In this document: piece after piece, positions 35,401-44,003 of the stretch
Numbering within the stretch: the stretch's first letter is position 1
Layout: each line of letters begins with the position of its first letter
Source of the DNA: Durusdinium trenchii
Lineage: Eukaryota > Sar > Dinophyceae > Suessiales > Symbiodiniaceae
Length of the DNA stretch: 64,000 nt
Assembly: GCA_963970005.1 (NCBI GenBank)
Contig: CAXAMN010021361.1
Span: forward strand, 2,577,045-2,641,044
Direction of reading: 5' to 3'
Translations under genes and position numbers: made by a program
Notes under the pieces: model-generated
Database searches by the model: none
What the model was told of the DNA's origin: nothing
Seen by the model: the letters and a program-made list of their open reading frames with translations, nothing else

Positions 35401-38344
35401 AACTCAACTCACTGACTCACCCACCCACGCCCTCCATTCCTGCCTCCCTTCCTCCCTCCCTCCCTCCCTCCCTCCCTCGAACTCACCAACTCACTCAGCC
35501 ACTCCCTCACCCACTTCCCGACCCACTCTCCCTCCCTCCACTGACTCACTCACTCATAGCAACATAGGTTCACCATCGTCATTCACGTCACCGTCAATCA
35601 TCCGCTATCATTCCTCTTCTGCTTCTGCATCCACGCAGCTTAGCACAAGTACGCTTCACATGTGGGGTTGTTCGGTCCAATTATGGAAGACCCGTCTGTG
35701 CAAACAGAACAACGGACCAATTGGGTGCTCTTGGGATTCCAAACTTGATTTGGCATCGGATATCTGAATCCGGGTCCTGCCGGTCCTGCCGGTCATGCAT
35801 CCAAAAAGAAGTGCCTGGGGGTTCACCTCTGGTGATCGACAGAACATCGACAGAACATCGATGTTAAGGGTCTCATGTCCCGGTCGCGTGTAATTATTGA
35901 CAGTCATCCTGGAGTAGATAGAACATTGTCAAATCCAAATCCAATGGAACACTGATGATGTTCTTTTTTGATTGGATTACTTGATTCATATTCTGTCTAC
36001 TCCAGGATGGTTATACAAATATACAGTTGGGTGATGCATGTGGGACTATCGGTCTATCCCCTTGCGGGGAAGCTTATACCAGTCAGGAATGGAGCCATAC
36101 TAAAGAAACCGGAGTGCAGCATAAAATGATACAAAAAACATTGGGAAGTGCGTGCTACGTGCGCAATGTGTATTTCGGGACCACTCCCCCAGCACTATGC
36201 AGATGTTAAAGACCCTCAGGTTCACCATCTTGAATGAAGGCTGTTCCATCAACTGAGCAGCTCAGGTGGCTGCTAGTCAACAGCTTGCAAAGCGGCTAAA
36301 GGGTTCGAAGGGCCCCTCAAACCACCATGGAAAAAATACATCAAAACCTGCCAAGGCAGCTTCCAGGTGACCCGCTTCAGTGTCTGGTGCCTGTGGCCCC
36401 AAATGGTCATACTGTGCGTGGCTTGACCACGAGCCTCGAGCACCTCCTCCAGAAGCTTGGGAAAGCGCCCGTCCGTGCCGTGCGTCTGCCGCCACTTCTT
36501 CACCTGAAAAGCCGGGAAAAAGAGGTCCAACCAAATCCAACAAGGCAGAGTCTTTTGAAGGAACGTCCTGAACCCAGCATATGAAGACCATCTGTGTCTT
36601 AGGTGACTTCTGTCTGTAGTGATTGCTTGTGCATGAAAACACTTCCCGATGTTCCACAACAATCGATGGCAAGGGGCCATGGCCCTATGTTGGACGAGGC
36701 ACAGTTCACCTGCCCCCCAATGTCAAAAGCAAGTCGCAGGTTCACCACTGACCGGGTCTTTCAAGATCCTTCTAAGAACAGTTACTGTAAACTGTCCTTC
36801 CTTCGGAAGTTGTGACAATTGGTGGAGGTCTTTTCGTAGTCTAAAGACTCGTGGACATCTCGTGCCGAGTGGCGATTGCCGCTGTTTCTGTTCCTTGCTC
36901 CCCTTCGGTCGCTTCGGAGATCGGCACAAGGCCCAAGTGTGGATCACGCACCTGGGGAATAGCGGGGCGTTCTTCGGTGGTGACGGTGACGGACGTCCGC
37001 CCGCTTTTGGCGTTCTTCGGCGAAAGTCCCTATAGCCTATAGTACTATAGATCCAGCCTGAGAGGGTTGGGACACTCACACCTTCGAGGTGTGTAAATCA
37101 TAATCTTCAGGCTTGAGGTGATTTTGTGTCAGAGGTTGCAAATGCACGAGGTGGTTCCTGCTGGTAACTCAGTACCTGTATGCGTTGAAGGTCACCATCT
37201 TCTCTTGTTCAAACGACTGCATGTATCTAATCTAACCCTCACTGACACTAGCTCGGAAGACTGTCTGTAGCTCCTCAAGCCGGTTGGATGGAACGGGATG
37301 GATGCCAAAAATACATTGAGGACATCACATACTGTAAACCACGGCTACACATGGCGAGTCTGGCATGACCAGTGTGACATGTCTAGAACGGCTGCCCGGG
37401 TTCGGCCAAAGCTCATGTGAACCCGATTTCGGACAGGGTAATCACTTCAGTCATGGCAACCGAGGCAGCAGGAACGAACTGCGAAGAGTCATGGCCCAAC
37501 GGGATGAATGGCCCAACTTTTTGGGAACGATTTTGTCAACGGTCTCTAAAGATATCTAAAGGTTTTATTTGTCTTCCTAAAGGCCCACACGCCAAGGAAC
37601 AGCAATGAACAGAACAAACACACACACACACATGCCACATACACAGATCTTGAACATCCAACCCCACCTCCTCCGCGATCACCTCAGTGCTCTGAGAGAA
37701 GATGATCTCGCTCACCGATTCGCTCATCTCTCCCGGTACCTTGAGGTTGACTTTGGACGACGAAGATGAACCCCAAACGTATACCATACTAGTACTCCTA
37801 CTAGTCCAAGGACCGAGTGAAAAGGACCCAGCGAATGATAGGACCCAGTGGAAAAAAGTCCTCGACAAGGATTTGAACACACATTCTGCGCCAAACAGAT
37901 GCAAGTTCACACGAAAATGTCCAAAATGAGCGTCCGCCATTAAGACGTCGTGTTGCATTTGGGCATGGGTTTGGATTCGTGCCCATGGGCCCGGCCTGGT
38001 CCGAAGCTTGGAGTCGCTCCGACGCTTGGAGCCCATCAAATCGTCCTAACAAAGTGGTGACACACTGCTGCCACTCCTCATGCTGTTGCCTCAAGAGGTC
38101 CATCGCGGCCAACGAGTCCTGAGCCGCGTCCAACGAGTCCCGGGTGGAGGGCAACGTGCTCCGGATGGAGTAACCTCCGAGCTGCATCCCGTAGATTTGT
38201 TCATTAAACATGGTTTCAGGTGGTGCATGTTGTCCCTCATCTGTCTCTTAACTCGTTTGCGGAGTTCCACAATTGCAGCGTCTGCCAAGACTCATGTTGC
38301 TGCTTCTGGAGTTCTCGCAAGGTCCACGTCAATTGCGCGGACAT
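19295..38344 (-). CDS. Single-domain voltage-gated cation channel, copy B (multi-exon gene)
   Basis: Gene-level entry for the tandem paralogue of gene A. Exons, 5' to 3': 38344-about 38282, 38118-38043, 37750-37668, 36503-36444, 35298-35224 (S1), 34221-34085 (S2), 30398-30289 (S3), 29948-29896 (S4), 28571-28516, 28125-28088 (S5), 27324-27262 and 26715-26648 (turret and pore helix), 24240-24118 (filter and S6), 23480-23367, 22924-22847 (EF1), 22608-22557 (EF2), 20511-20379 and a candidate last exon 19387-19295. Phases agree at each junction checked from 38118 to EF2. Expected to be a depolarisation-opened Na+ or Ca2+ channel with Ca2+-binding C-terminus. It is longer than gene A mainly because of repeat-filled introns (S2-S3 intron 30399-34084; pore-S6 intron 24241-26647). 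An exon completing EF2 was not found. Confidence 0.85.
20379..20511 (-). CDS. Channel B: C-terminal helical exon
   Basis: 133 bases, same length and phase as 3726-3858 in gene A, differing at only a handful of bases. It encodes AEVLLMDMPSWAVQLQKL and on to LELLKP. Acceptor AAAG at 20515-20512; GTACGC follows as a likely donor. Confidence 0.75.
22557..22608 (-). CDS. Channel B: EF-hand 2, first half
   Basis: 52 bases encoding VDSMEDMFELLDVDGGGS, the entering helix and first loop positions of the second EF-hand. Acceptor AAG at 22611-22609, GC donor (GGCA|GCCGC) at the same point as in gene A. One residue differs from copy A (Val for Ala). Confidence 0.85.
22847..22924 (-). CDS. Channel B: EF-hand 1, second half
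   Basis: 78 bases, phase 0, encoding DDSGYITREEVANVSLHVLP then KTVLEK. Acceptor CAG at 22927-22925, GT donor at 22846. Joined to ...LDK it makes a full EF loop with D at positions 1 and 3 and E at position 12; position 4 is Asp instead of the Gly in copy A. Confidence 0.88.
23367..23480 (-). CDS. Channel B: post-S6 helix and EF-hand 1, first half
   Basis: 114 bases, same length as gene A, starting EHALEHASQEAELARIRTK and ending LLDIFSALDK before GTGGGG at 23366. A 27-base direct repeat of the exon end and donor follows (second donor after 23340). Using that second donor would add nine residues (VGIFSALDQ) and still join EF-hand 1 in frame. Confidence 0.88.
24118..24240 (-). CDS. Channel B: selectivity filter and S6
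   Basis: 123 bases encoding DGIANIYYPLVMAKPILIVY then FLPLLLFLSIALMNLVTAVL. Acceptor CAG at 24243-24241, GT donor (GTG|GTGTC) where gene A has GA. The filter with the upstream exon is again TLDG. Confidence 0.93.
24864..25233. repeat. About 365-base direct repeat, left copy
   Basis: Starts ACACTTAGATCCATGCTCGC and ends near CAGGACTTGACACACAC. A second copy lies at 26173-26535 in the same orientation, with scattered substitutions and small indels. Both are in the pore-to-S6 intron of gene B. No coding frame, inverted ends or poly-A tail is evident. Confidence 0.85.
26173..26535. repeat. About 365-base direct repeat, right copy
   Basis: Pairs with 24864-25233, shifted by about 1309 bases. A shorter motif, CAACCTAAAAAGCCTCTAG, also occurs twice between them (25313 and 25905). 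The arrangement suggests a tandem or inserted element whose middle has diverged. Confidence 0.85.
26648..26715 (-). CDS. Channel B: pore helix
   Basis: 68 bases encoding VIVTKNFSSLPRATLTLLQF then VTL. Acceptor CCGCCAG at 26722-26716 follows a pyrimidine-rich tract. The GA donor (TTG|GACGC) matches that of gene A. This segment is the second part of what is a single exon in gene A. Confidence 0.9.
27262..27324 (-). CDS. Channel B: acidic turret between S5 and pore
   Basis: 63 bases encoding CIAAEVIASDPELQADSDTA. Acceptor GTCAG at 27329-27325, GC donor (GCAG|GCACGG). Its length plus the 68-base pore exon equals the 131-base exon of gene A exactly. Confidence 0.9.
27448..27474. repeat. (GGTT)n microsatellite
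   Basis: About seven perfect TTGG/GGTT tetranucleotide units. Confidence 0.9.
28088..28125 (-). CDS. Channel B: S5 micro-exon
   Basis: 38 bases encoding TFLILLWLYIFGG across its junctions. Acceptor CCCAG at 28130-28126, GC donor (GGTG|GCTCGG). Same length, phase and donor type as gene A. Confidence 0.9.
28516..28571 (-). CDS. Channel B: S4-S5 linker and start of S5
   Basis: 56 bases encoding VVWRLVSGLLSVWDVMAS. Acceptor TCGCAG at 28577-28572. The intron starts with GA (TCCAC|GAGAC), where gene A has GT. Confidence 0.9.
29105..29440. repeat. Compound triplet/hexanucleotide satellite with assembly gap
   Basis: Blocks of AGT/TAG, GTGGTA, GGTGGC, CCGTGG and CGT units run without interruption. 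Ten N at 29423-29432 interrupt the last TAG block, so its true length is unknown. Long open frames through it are repeat artefacts. Confidence 0.95.
29423..29432. other. Assembly gap (10 N)
   Basis: A run of ten N inside the TAG repeat; likely a collapsed or unspanned microsatellite. It lies in the S3-S5 part of gene B but not in an exon. Confidence 0.99.
29896..29948 (-). CDS. Channel B: S4 voltage sensor
   Basis: 53 bases. With the S3 exon end it reads IVRGLRLLRLARVLRTVKRF: Arg/Lys at every third position, as in gene A. Acceptor CACAG at 29953-29949, GTGTGG donor at 29895. Confidence 0.95.
30289..30398 (-). CDS. Channel B: S3
   Basis: 110 bases encoding LDLFLVCVGLIALVVVPLVE, then SETSSQEGWMQLLIVR. 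Acceptor TGAG at 30402-30399, GC donor (AGAG|GCAGGG) identical in type and place to gene A. Confidence 0.93.
31740..32055. repeat. About 62-base minisatellite, five copies
   Basis: The core TCGTATTTGCGCACACCCT recurs at 31751, 31813, 31877, 31932 and 31998 (start of CGTATTT), each followed by a CCACAAAACCCAT and TTATAAACCCCTCACC segment. Spacing is 55 to 66 bases. It is in the S2-S3 intron of gene B. Confidence 0.9.
32074..33960. repeat. About 1-kb tandem duplication in the S2-S3 intron of gene B
   Basis: GACGAAGCTGAATGG(C/A)GAGG starts near 32097 and 32964, with a truncated third start near 33925. A downstream block beginning TACCTGGA(T/C)AACTAG lies at 32548 and 33577. The copies differ by many point changes and indels. 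No reading frame is shared between them. Confidence 0.85.
34085..34221 (-). CDS. Channel B: S2
   Basis: 137 bases, starting AEMSLLQIETAWAQDIERVF and continuing LALYTVELLLRL, then AAGGRRNFKSAWF. Acceptor TCCCAG at 34227-34222. The donor is GC (TTCCT|GCCTC), whereas gene A has GT at the same base. Confidence 0.93.
35224..35298 (-). CDS. Channel B: S1
   Basis: 75 bases encoding VVESNAFEYITGVLILANIG and LIGVE. Acceptor CTGAG at 35303-35299, GC donor (GAG|GCCTTG). Confidence 0.92.
35440..35480. repeat. (CCCT)n microsatellite
   Basis: CCTC/CCCT units in the intron upstream of S1 of gene B; the surrounding 35390-35560 is Ser/Pro/Thr-coding in the plus direction only because of the repeat. Confidence 0.85.
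36444..36503 (-). CDS. Channel B: pre-S1 helix exon
   Basis: 60 bases, 20 codons, phase 0: VKKWRQTHGTDGRFPKLLEE. Acceptor TTTTCAG at 36510-36504, donor GAG|GTGCTC. It leads directly into S1 in frame. Confidence 0.82.
37668..37750 (-). CDS. Channel B: N-terminal linker exon
   Basis: 83 bases encoding LNLKVPGEMSESVSEIIFSQ then STEVIAEE. Acceptor CAAAG at 37755-37751, GTGGGG donor. It enters two bases into a codon, fitting the one-base overhang of 38043-38118, and leaves at phase 0, fitting 36503. Confidence 0.8.
38043..38118 (-). CDS. Channel B: N-terminal helical exon
   Basis: 76 bases encoding DSLAAMDLLRQQHEEWQQCV then TTLLG. Acceptor CTCAG at 38123-38119; GA donor at 38042. Just upstream a related DNA block (GACTCGTTGGACGCGGCTCAG region, 38119-38139) duplicates the exon start. 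Confidence 0.8.
38282..38344 (-). CDS. Channel B: first exon with start codon
   Basis: ATG at 38344-38342, reading MSAQLTWTLRELQKQQHESW. Same pattern as the first exons of genes A and C (a Gln-rich helix with QxxQ and a Ser followed by Cys or Trp), although the residues have drifted. The 3' end is approximate. Confidence 0.6.
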
Positions 38345-38711
38345 TGCGTTAAGGCGTGGCACTTTAGGAAACAAAATAGAACAAGCATCAACAAGGCTAA
38401 TACTCTCTGCAGGCAAGCATTTTCAGGCTGAATCTATAATATACATGCATATACATGCATATCTAATCAATTCTGCTCTCAAATGCGCTAAATTTGAGCC
38501 AAACGGACTTGCTATGCTGGAAAACATTATCTGCGCGTGGCAGAATCATCTGGGCCTCCGGAAGGAAACAAAACAAACAACGATTGGAGCTGGGTATGTG
38601 TCCCCATATGTCCCCATGTCCAGACATAGGCTGGACTCACGTCCCCTTCCCTTGACTCGCTGGAACACTCGGGAATCGCTGACTATCGACGCTGGTGTGT
38701 CAGAGCTTTGG

Positions 38712-38892
38712 TGAAGCCTTTGGAACGTCGACTGCCTGATGTCCTGCTTTGCGTTTGAAGACTTCCGAGATCTTCCGAGTTGTTGAGGCTTCCCACGACT
38801 TGCCACAGACGACACAATGCCCATGTCTCGGCGCCTTCTTCCGGTAGAGTGGCAACATAATATTCCTTGAATTCGAGGCCCCTTCGGGGTGC
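38712..38892 (-). CDS. Unassigned exon upstream of channel B
   Basis: Acceptor ACACAG at 38898-38893. One frame reads APRRGLEFKEYYVATLPEEG and on to ETWALCRLWQ. A second open frame reads HCVVCGKSWEASTTRKISEV with a CxxC pair, and ends at a stop near 38712. Which frame is used cannot be decided; both are uninterrupted through most of the stretch. It probably belongs to the 3' end of the next gene upstream. Confidence 0.4.
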
Positions 38893-40779
38893 CTGTGTTG
38901 AATGTTCGGGAAAGTGAACCCTACAATTATACGTATTAAAATAACATAAAATCATGTAGAATACGGAATACATACATCTGACATCATCTGACCAATATAG
39001 CTCAGCGCCTTCGCCAGGGCCTACCCTCACTAGGGCCTACACTGCGTGTGTGAAATGCCTACACATTCTCCATGTTGATGTATCATGATGCATTAGTTAC
39101 TATATATACAGGGGAATGTATGAGACCAGAGGAACTTGAAGCAAGTATGAACGGTTATCCTTAGAGCGAGCAGCAAAGAGTTGGTCTTAACACATGCAGT
39201 TGATCTCCCTGTAGGGTGGTAAGGAAAATGGTAAACAATTTTTAGCGAGAACTTTGAAGAGTATCAGTATTTTACTGTTTGGCGAATAAGAATTAACTCT
39301 ATGAAAACACCACAACACCAAAAATGTAACATAATGTTTGGCAAGCTGCAAAACATGTTCTTTCTGGTTTCTGTGGTGTGTAGTAGTATTGGTTGGTTAA
39401 TTTTCCTTGTGTTTTGTATTTGTTCACCAAATGAGAAATCCTTCAGTGTTTCTGCTTTTTCACTAAACAACAAGCAACTCAAGGAACATTTAGGTTTTGC
39501 AGCAAAAACAACGTGCCCTTGGAATGTTCAACAACAAGACCAAACAGAAAACACAGGAAACCAAAAAGGACTTCAGCTGACCAAACATTGTGTGTGTATG
39601 TTGTATTGTTGGTGTTGCTTGGCTTCTTTGTTTTTGTTTTTATTTTAAAGTACTGTTTGCCAAAGTCCGGCATCCACTTCTTATATGTTTATGTTTTTGT
39701 TCCATCAGAATGCACTTGTTCAGACTTGTTCAGTCAATATAAAATACTTCATGTCATTGCATGCTGCAGTGTTTGAAACTGTTCAAAACATTCATGTATA
39801 TGTATGTATATATGTGTGGAAGCACCACCATTGATTTAGATGGTGTCATGGAGATATCAAAAAGTAGGCCCTCGAAAGGGCGCTGACCGTGTGAATATAT
39901 ATATAACTCATATAATCATACATGCAAGTACGCAAAATAGGTGGCACGCACTCAAGTCGCGAGAAACCATTACAACAACATTTCAAACACCTTCCCAACC
40001 CCAGTATGGAGTGGTTCCCGTAACACAATGGTTTGAGATTGAAAGCAATAACCTCTGAGAATGGTGGATGGTGGAATGATTGCGCTTTGCTTGACAAGCG
40101 GGTACATTATTTAAATGCATGCCTCATTCCCCAAGTGGTTTCGCTGACTTCTCCCTCAAGACTCATCAAATAATGTCAATCAAGAACATTGGCCCATAGC
40201 GTCTCCGCTGATCTCCAGTCACACCACCGATGTCATGTTGCTCATCTACAACCCCAAAACATCCCAAAACCCAGGCTGTTCAGCAGTCCTTTCTTCCCGC
40301 AGCTTCTCGACGATCTCGGGCTGGAGCCCTAGACCTGCATGGTTCAGCCTCAGTGATGCCATTGAGAAAAGGGCGGCCTGGTTTGAGCCATTTCAGGTAG
40401 TAGCATTTGCTTGTTTTGTCCTGTTTCAGCCAACCAAAAGACAATGGATCCATTTTCCTCATACCTTCCTAAGTTTTAATGATCTGATATGAACAAAAGC
40501 AAACGTCCATAGAATCGCCATGAATTGCGAAACTGTCCGGCTACAGTACTTAAAGTGCAATGGACAATGTGACAATGGCAAACATTGAAACATGACTGGC
40601 CCTGAGGCGTCCAAGTTCCAATGTCTTAGGACACTTGTCCCGCTTCATGTCCCTAGCAACTGCCAGCCTTCAGCCTTCCTCAATAACACTAAAGCTTGGT
40701 GAACTTCCATGCATGTTCTGACCATACCACCCAGTGAAAGAAGTAACAAAAACAGTTAGCCCAATATGAGAAGCAGCTT
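38893..40779. other. AT-rich stretch without recognisable gene
   Basis: About 1.9 kb with TATATA runs (39100, 39890) and T-rich tracts. A 115-codon plus-strand frame at 39301-39648 is Cys/Leu/Phe-rich because of T-rich DNA and lacks homology or splice sites. Confidence 0.5.
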
Positions 40780-41021
40780 TATGACACTGGCTCCCCGTGG
40801 CCAATTGTTGCCCGTCGCGAAACAATTGATGAAGACAATTGCAGCTTGAGAGCTTCAGCATCGTCTGCAAGAGCCGCTCTCTTTTGTTTAATTCTTTGTC
40901 CAAGGTCATGAGCCGAGTTCGGTTCCGCAGGTTCTCCTGGTTCGGATTCGTGATCGCGAGAAGGAGAGAGGCGTGGTTTCGTCGTCTTCGTCCGTGCGTG
41001 GCGAAGAGAGTGGTTCGTCAT
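40780..41021 (-). CDS. Candidate exon, charged helical segment
   Basis: An open minus-strand frame includes ESEPGEPAEPNSAHDLGQRI and then a Lys/Ala/Glu-rich helix (KQKRAALADDAEALKLQL). An overlapping frame (MTLDKELNKRERLLQTMLKL) is equally protein-like, so frame and ends are uncertain. Family not recognised. Confidence 0.35.
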
Positions 41022-41335
41022 GATTCGTTATCAGGGGGAAGAAAAGCGGTAGAAACAACTTCAATTTGTGCCAGCACCATCCAGTTCGGATGGACTTTCG
41101 GATGGTGGTTGGATGAACAATGCATGGTCAGGGGATGTCAGGGGGTCTATTAGAAACTCTTTGAGTGTTTGCTGGCACATGGGTGATTCAAAACCCTGCC
41201 GAGGCCTACCTTCTGGCGGCTTGGCTTGTGTCACAAGGGACTCTTGAAATAGTCGCTTTTTGGCTGGTGAATCCAGGATCCCCTGTCTCTGTGCCATGCC
41301 AGGTCTGGCAAGTGTCTAACATATTCTGTCATGGG

Positions 41336-41462
41336 TCGTTCTCATCTTCCCGTGTCCGGGCAAACAAGAACGGCCCGCACACACAACCACTCCGCAACGA
41401 GCTCTGTGCCTCGCTGGTGCTGTTGATGAGGCACTTGAGTTCTGTACCTCGGTGGACTGGGG
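41336..41462 (-). CDS. Candidate exon, unassigned
   Basis: Minus-strand frame reading GTELKCLINSTSEAQSSLRS then GCVCGPFLFARTRED, ended by TGA. Amino-acid composition is protein-like; splice sites are not clear. Family not recognised. Confidence 0.35.
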
Positions 41463-42557
41463 TGGCTTTTCGCGGACTCCATGCGACGTCCACCCTTGGA
41501 CAATACATTGGGGCCCCGCAGCTACATTGGTGAGATCCGTGTTATTCGGAACAACCTCTTCAGTTGACGCGCTCTTGTAATGCCTTTCCTCAACCACAAC
41601 AACAAAAACACCCCCCCCGAGTGCTCCTGTAGTAGGAAGCGCCCCCGGCATGCAAAAGACCTTCCAACGCTGTCGAGGCACATTGCTTTTGGAGGTCGTC
41701 AAGGCGTTTCTCTTTGTCAATGCCGTGGGCTTTCTGCCGCGACATTGGCCTGCCCAGCTGAATCAAACAACCCTTGGAATACTCCTTCGTCCAACTATGA
41801 AAAATGCTAATCTTCCTAAGCATCCCTAAACAAGCAATTTGGCGTTCGATGTTTGGTATTTGGGGTGGGTGCTACCTATGTTATGACTTCTGATGCCCTT
41901 GCGGCCACGGTGGGTGAATATACTGATTGTTTGGATTGTCTGAGCTACCTACGTCAATGGTGTTCAGCGGCCACTCAGATCCATGTCTGTGCGGCCTCCG
42001 CGTCATTGGGCTCCGTGTGTGGGGACGGCCGCTTCGTCCATCCTGGCATTGGATTTAACCGGCAGTGCGTGTACACCTGACCTGGGTTAATGTTAGGGCA
42101 AACATATCAGTCACATATCAATGACATGTGACAAATTGTGACAAGCAATTACTTATTAAGTCATGCTATAATATATTGTATGGGGTGTGCATAGGTATGC
42201 ATACAAATAATGTATTTAAAACAATACATTAAAAATCAATCATTTACGCGAGCTTATTGTCGCATTGATCAAATCATGGTCAATGTTCCAGAAGTTCACA
42301 CAAACGAAACGCATAGGGCAGACACCAAAAGGTGCTGTGTGAACTTCAGGGCGTTTGCAAAGGAGAAAGAAGCAAACAAGCCAGAGCTCGCTGAACAATG
42401 CTGAACATCGAATCTTTGGAATGGAGTTAGGGCCATTTCTTCCCTGGTGTAGTCTGCAGTGCCAACCACAATAAGTTCCATCAATCATGTCTGATTTCTG
42501 GCTAGCGGCTACCCAAAAAAATATTCAACATGTCAAAATCCTCCTGAAATCAAGCCT

Positions 42558-42715
42558 CACAACTCACAACACTTCTGGGAGTCTCCATGACTTTCCTGCT
42601 TGATATGTTTTAGAACCACAGACGTGGTCAGGACTCTCCACCCGACTGCAGAGCTCCTTAACACGACTGCGAAGGCCGCTTCCAGGACGGCTCGCCATTG
42701 CGCCGCGGAGGATTT
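42558..42715 (-). CDS. Candidate exon, hydrophobic helical segment
   Basis: Minus-strand frame including AAQWRAVLEAAFAVVLRSSA then VGWRVLTTSVVLKHI, ended by TGA near 42558. The start is uncertain and no family is recognised. Confidence 0.35.
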
Positions 42716-42984
42716 GACAGAAGGGATTCCCCCGTGACCCCCGACTTAGCCTCTCTTCTGGTGGGTGGGAAGGAAGCTGCTTGCTTCTTCCTGTCGCAAA
42801 CAAACCTCACTGATGAGATGAGGCTGGGATATGAGGTGCAGTCTGGGCCATGGCATGGTCACCAATACAGCATTGGAGTCACAGTTGCATGGATCTAACG
42901 CTGGAGATGCCAGGGGAAAATGCTCGGAAAACAAGCCAGCTCTCTTGTCTTCTCACCCTTAATTCACCGACTGGGGAGATTCAG

Positions 42985-43135
42985 ACTTCTTCCAAGAGCC
43001 CACGATTGTTGGGATCACTTTGTTGTGCGGACTTCTTGGCATTTCGCTCATCTGATGGTTCCGTCTGTCCATGTTGGTTCCATCTGCGTCGTCTGTATTT
43101 TGGTCTATCGAGTCTTGCGATGAATTCCTCAAGCC
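42985..43135 (-). CDS. Candidate exon, basic segment
   Basis: Minus-strand frame reading EEFIARLDRPKYRRRRWNQH and on through a Lys/Glu/Gln-rich stretch to GLLEEV. Basic, probably soluble. Splice sites are not fixed. Confidence 0.4.
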
Positions 43136-43756
43136 AAGGTGGGGCAAAAGCGAATGGCTATCAGACCAGAACTCAGAGTAGAATGGTTCTGTAGCCGACT
43201 TGTTCCTTCTACTCTCAACCTACTCACATGGGACAAATGACACACGTCAAATTTACATAATGTTACAAGTGATAATAATAAGTGTCGAAACAAAAGGATA
43301 CAATCACCTCTTGTGTGTTTATGGCATGGTGATCGGCATGATCCCCCCACTGTAGCAGCCATCATCTATTGCCAATCTCTTGCTCCGGTGCCATCGCATG
43401 CCCCAAAGGAGATCTTTTGCATACGACGCCCGCCCGACTGTCTGGGGGGCCACGTGGGAACTTCATCACTATTAAACAAAAAAGCCTGAAGTCAAGAGCT
43501 GTGCATGTTTGAGGAAAATCATCGTGGGGTTTGTGCCGTCTGCTCTGAAACCACTAAATATACTCCCTCAAGACTCTGGGCTCAATTCCCAAATGGTGAC
43601 TTGAATAAGGTGAGGTGGCTGCAGGAGTCGAAGAATTGTCGTGCCCTTCATGACCCGCGAACCTCAAACTGGCCAAAGCGGAACTTGAGCGTTGCAGGCT
43701 GCTCTCGTAGTCCTCGGCTGCACAAGCAGCTGAGCCGGGCCCCGTTTCAGGTGATC

Positions 43757-43852
43757 CTGTTCACAGAAGTCAAAAAGTTCATCCAGTGCCCAGTAGACTG
43801 ACCGAAGTGGCTCACTCCCATGGAGGCAAGCGTGGATCGAGAACTTCTTGGG
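43757..43852 (-). CDS. Exon of unassigned gene (LRSVYWALDELFDFCEQ)
   Basis: 96 bases, 32 codons, phase 0: PKKFSIHACLHGSEPLRSVY then WALDELFDFCEQ. Acceptor GAG at 43855-43853, and a GA donor (CAG|GATCACC), the same noncanonical type seen in the channel genes. Good protein-like composition; family not recognised. Confidence 0.55.
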
Positions 43853-43868
43853 CTCAATAGGTAGTCAC

Positions 43869-44003
43869 TGTAGTCCTTCAAATCTGAAGAAACCCATGCG
43901 CCTGGTGACCGGGTGATATCTGAAGATCTGTCTATATTGAGAAGACCGGGTTTCAACCAGCCACCACAAGTCTTTGGGCATCTTTGGGCCATCCGGCAGC
44001 CAT
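43869..44003 (-). CDS. Candidate exon, unassigned
   Basis: Minus-strand frame reading LPDGPKMPKDLWWLVETRSS then QYRQIFRYHPVTRRMGFF, ended by TGA near 43869. It lies just upstream of the exon 43757-43852 and could belong to the same gene. Ends are approximate. Confidence 0.4.

Noticed and set aside
39301-39648. 115-codon plus-strand frame
   Set aside because: T-rich DNA giving Cys/Leu/Phe-rich peptide, no motif, no splice sites, opposite to the direction of the other genes.
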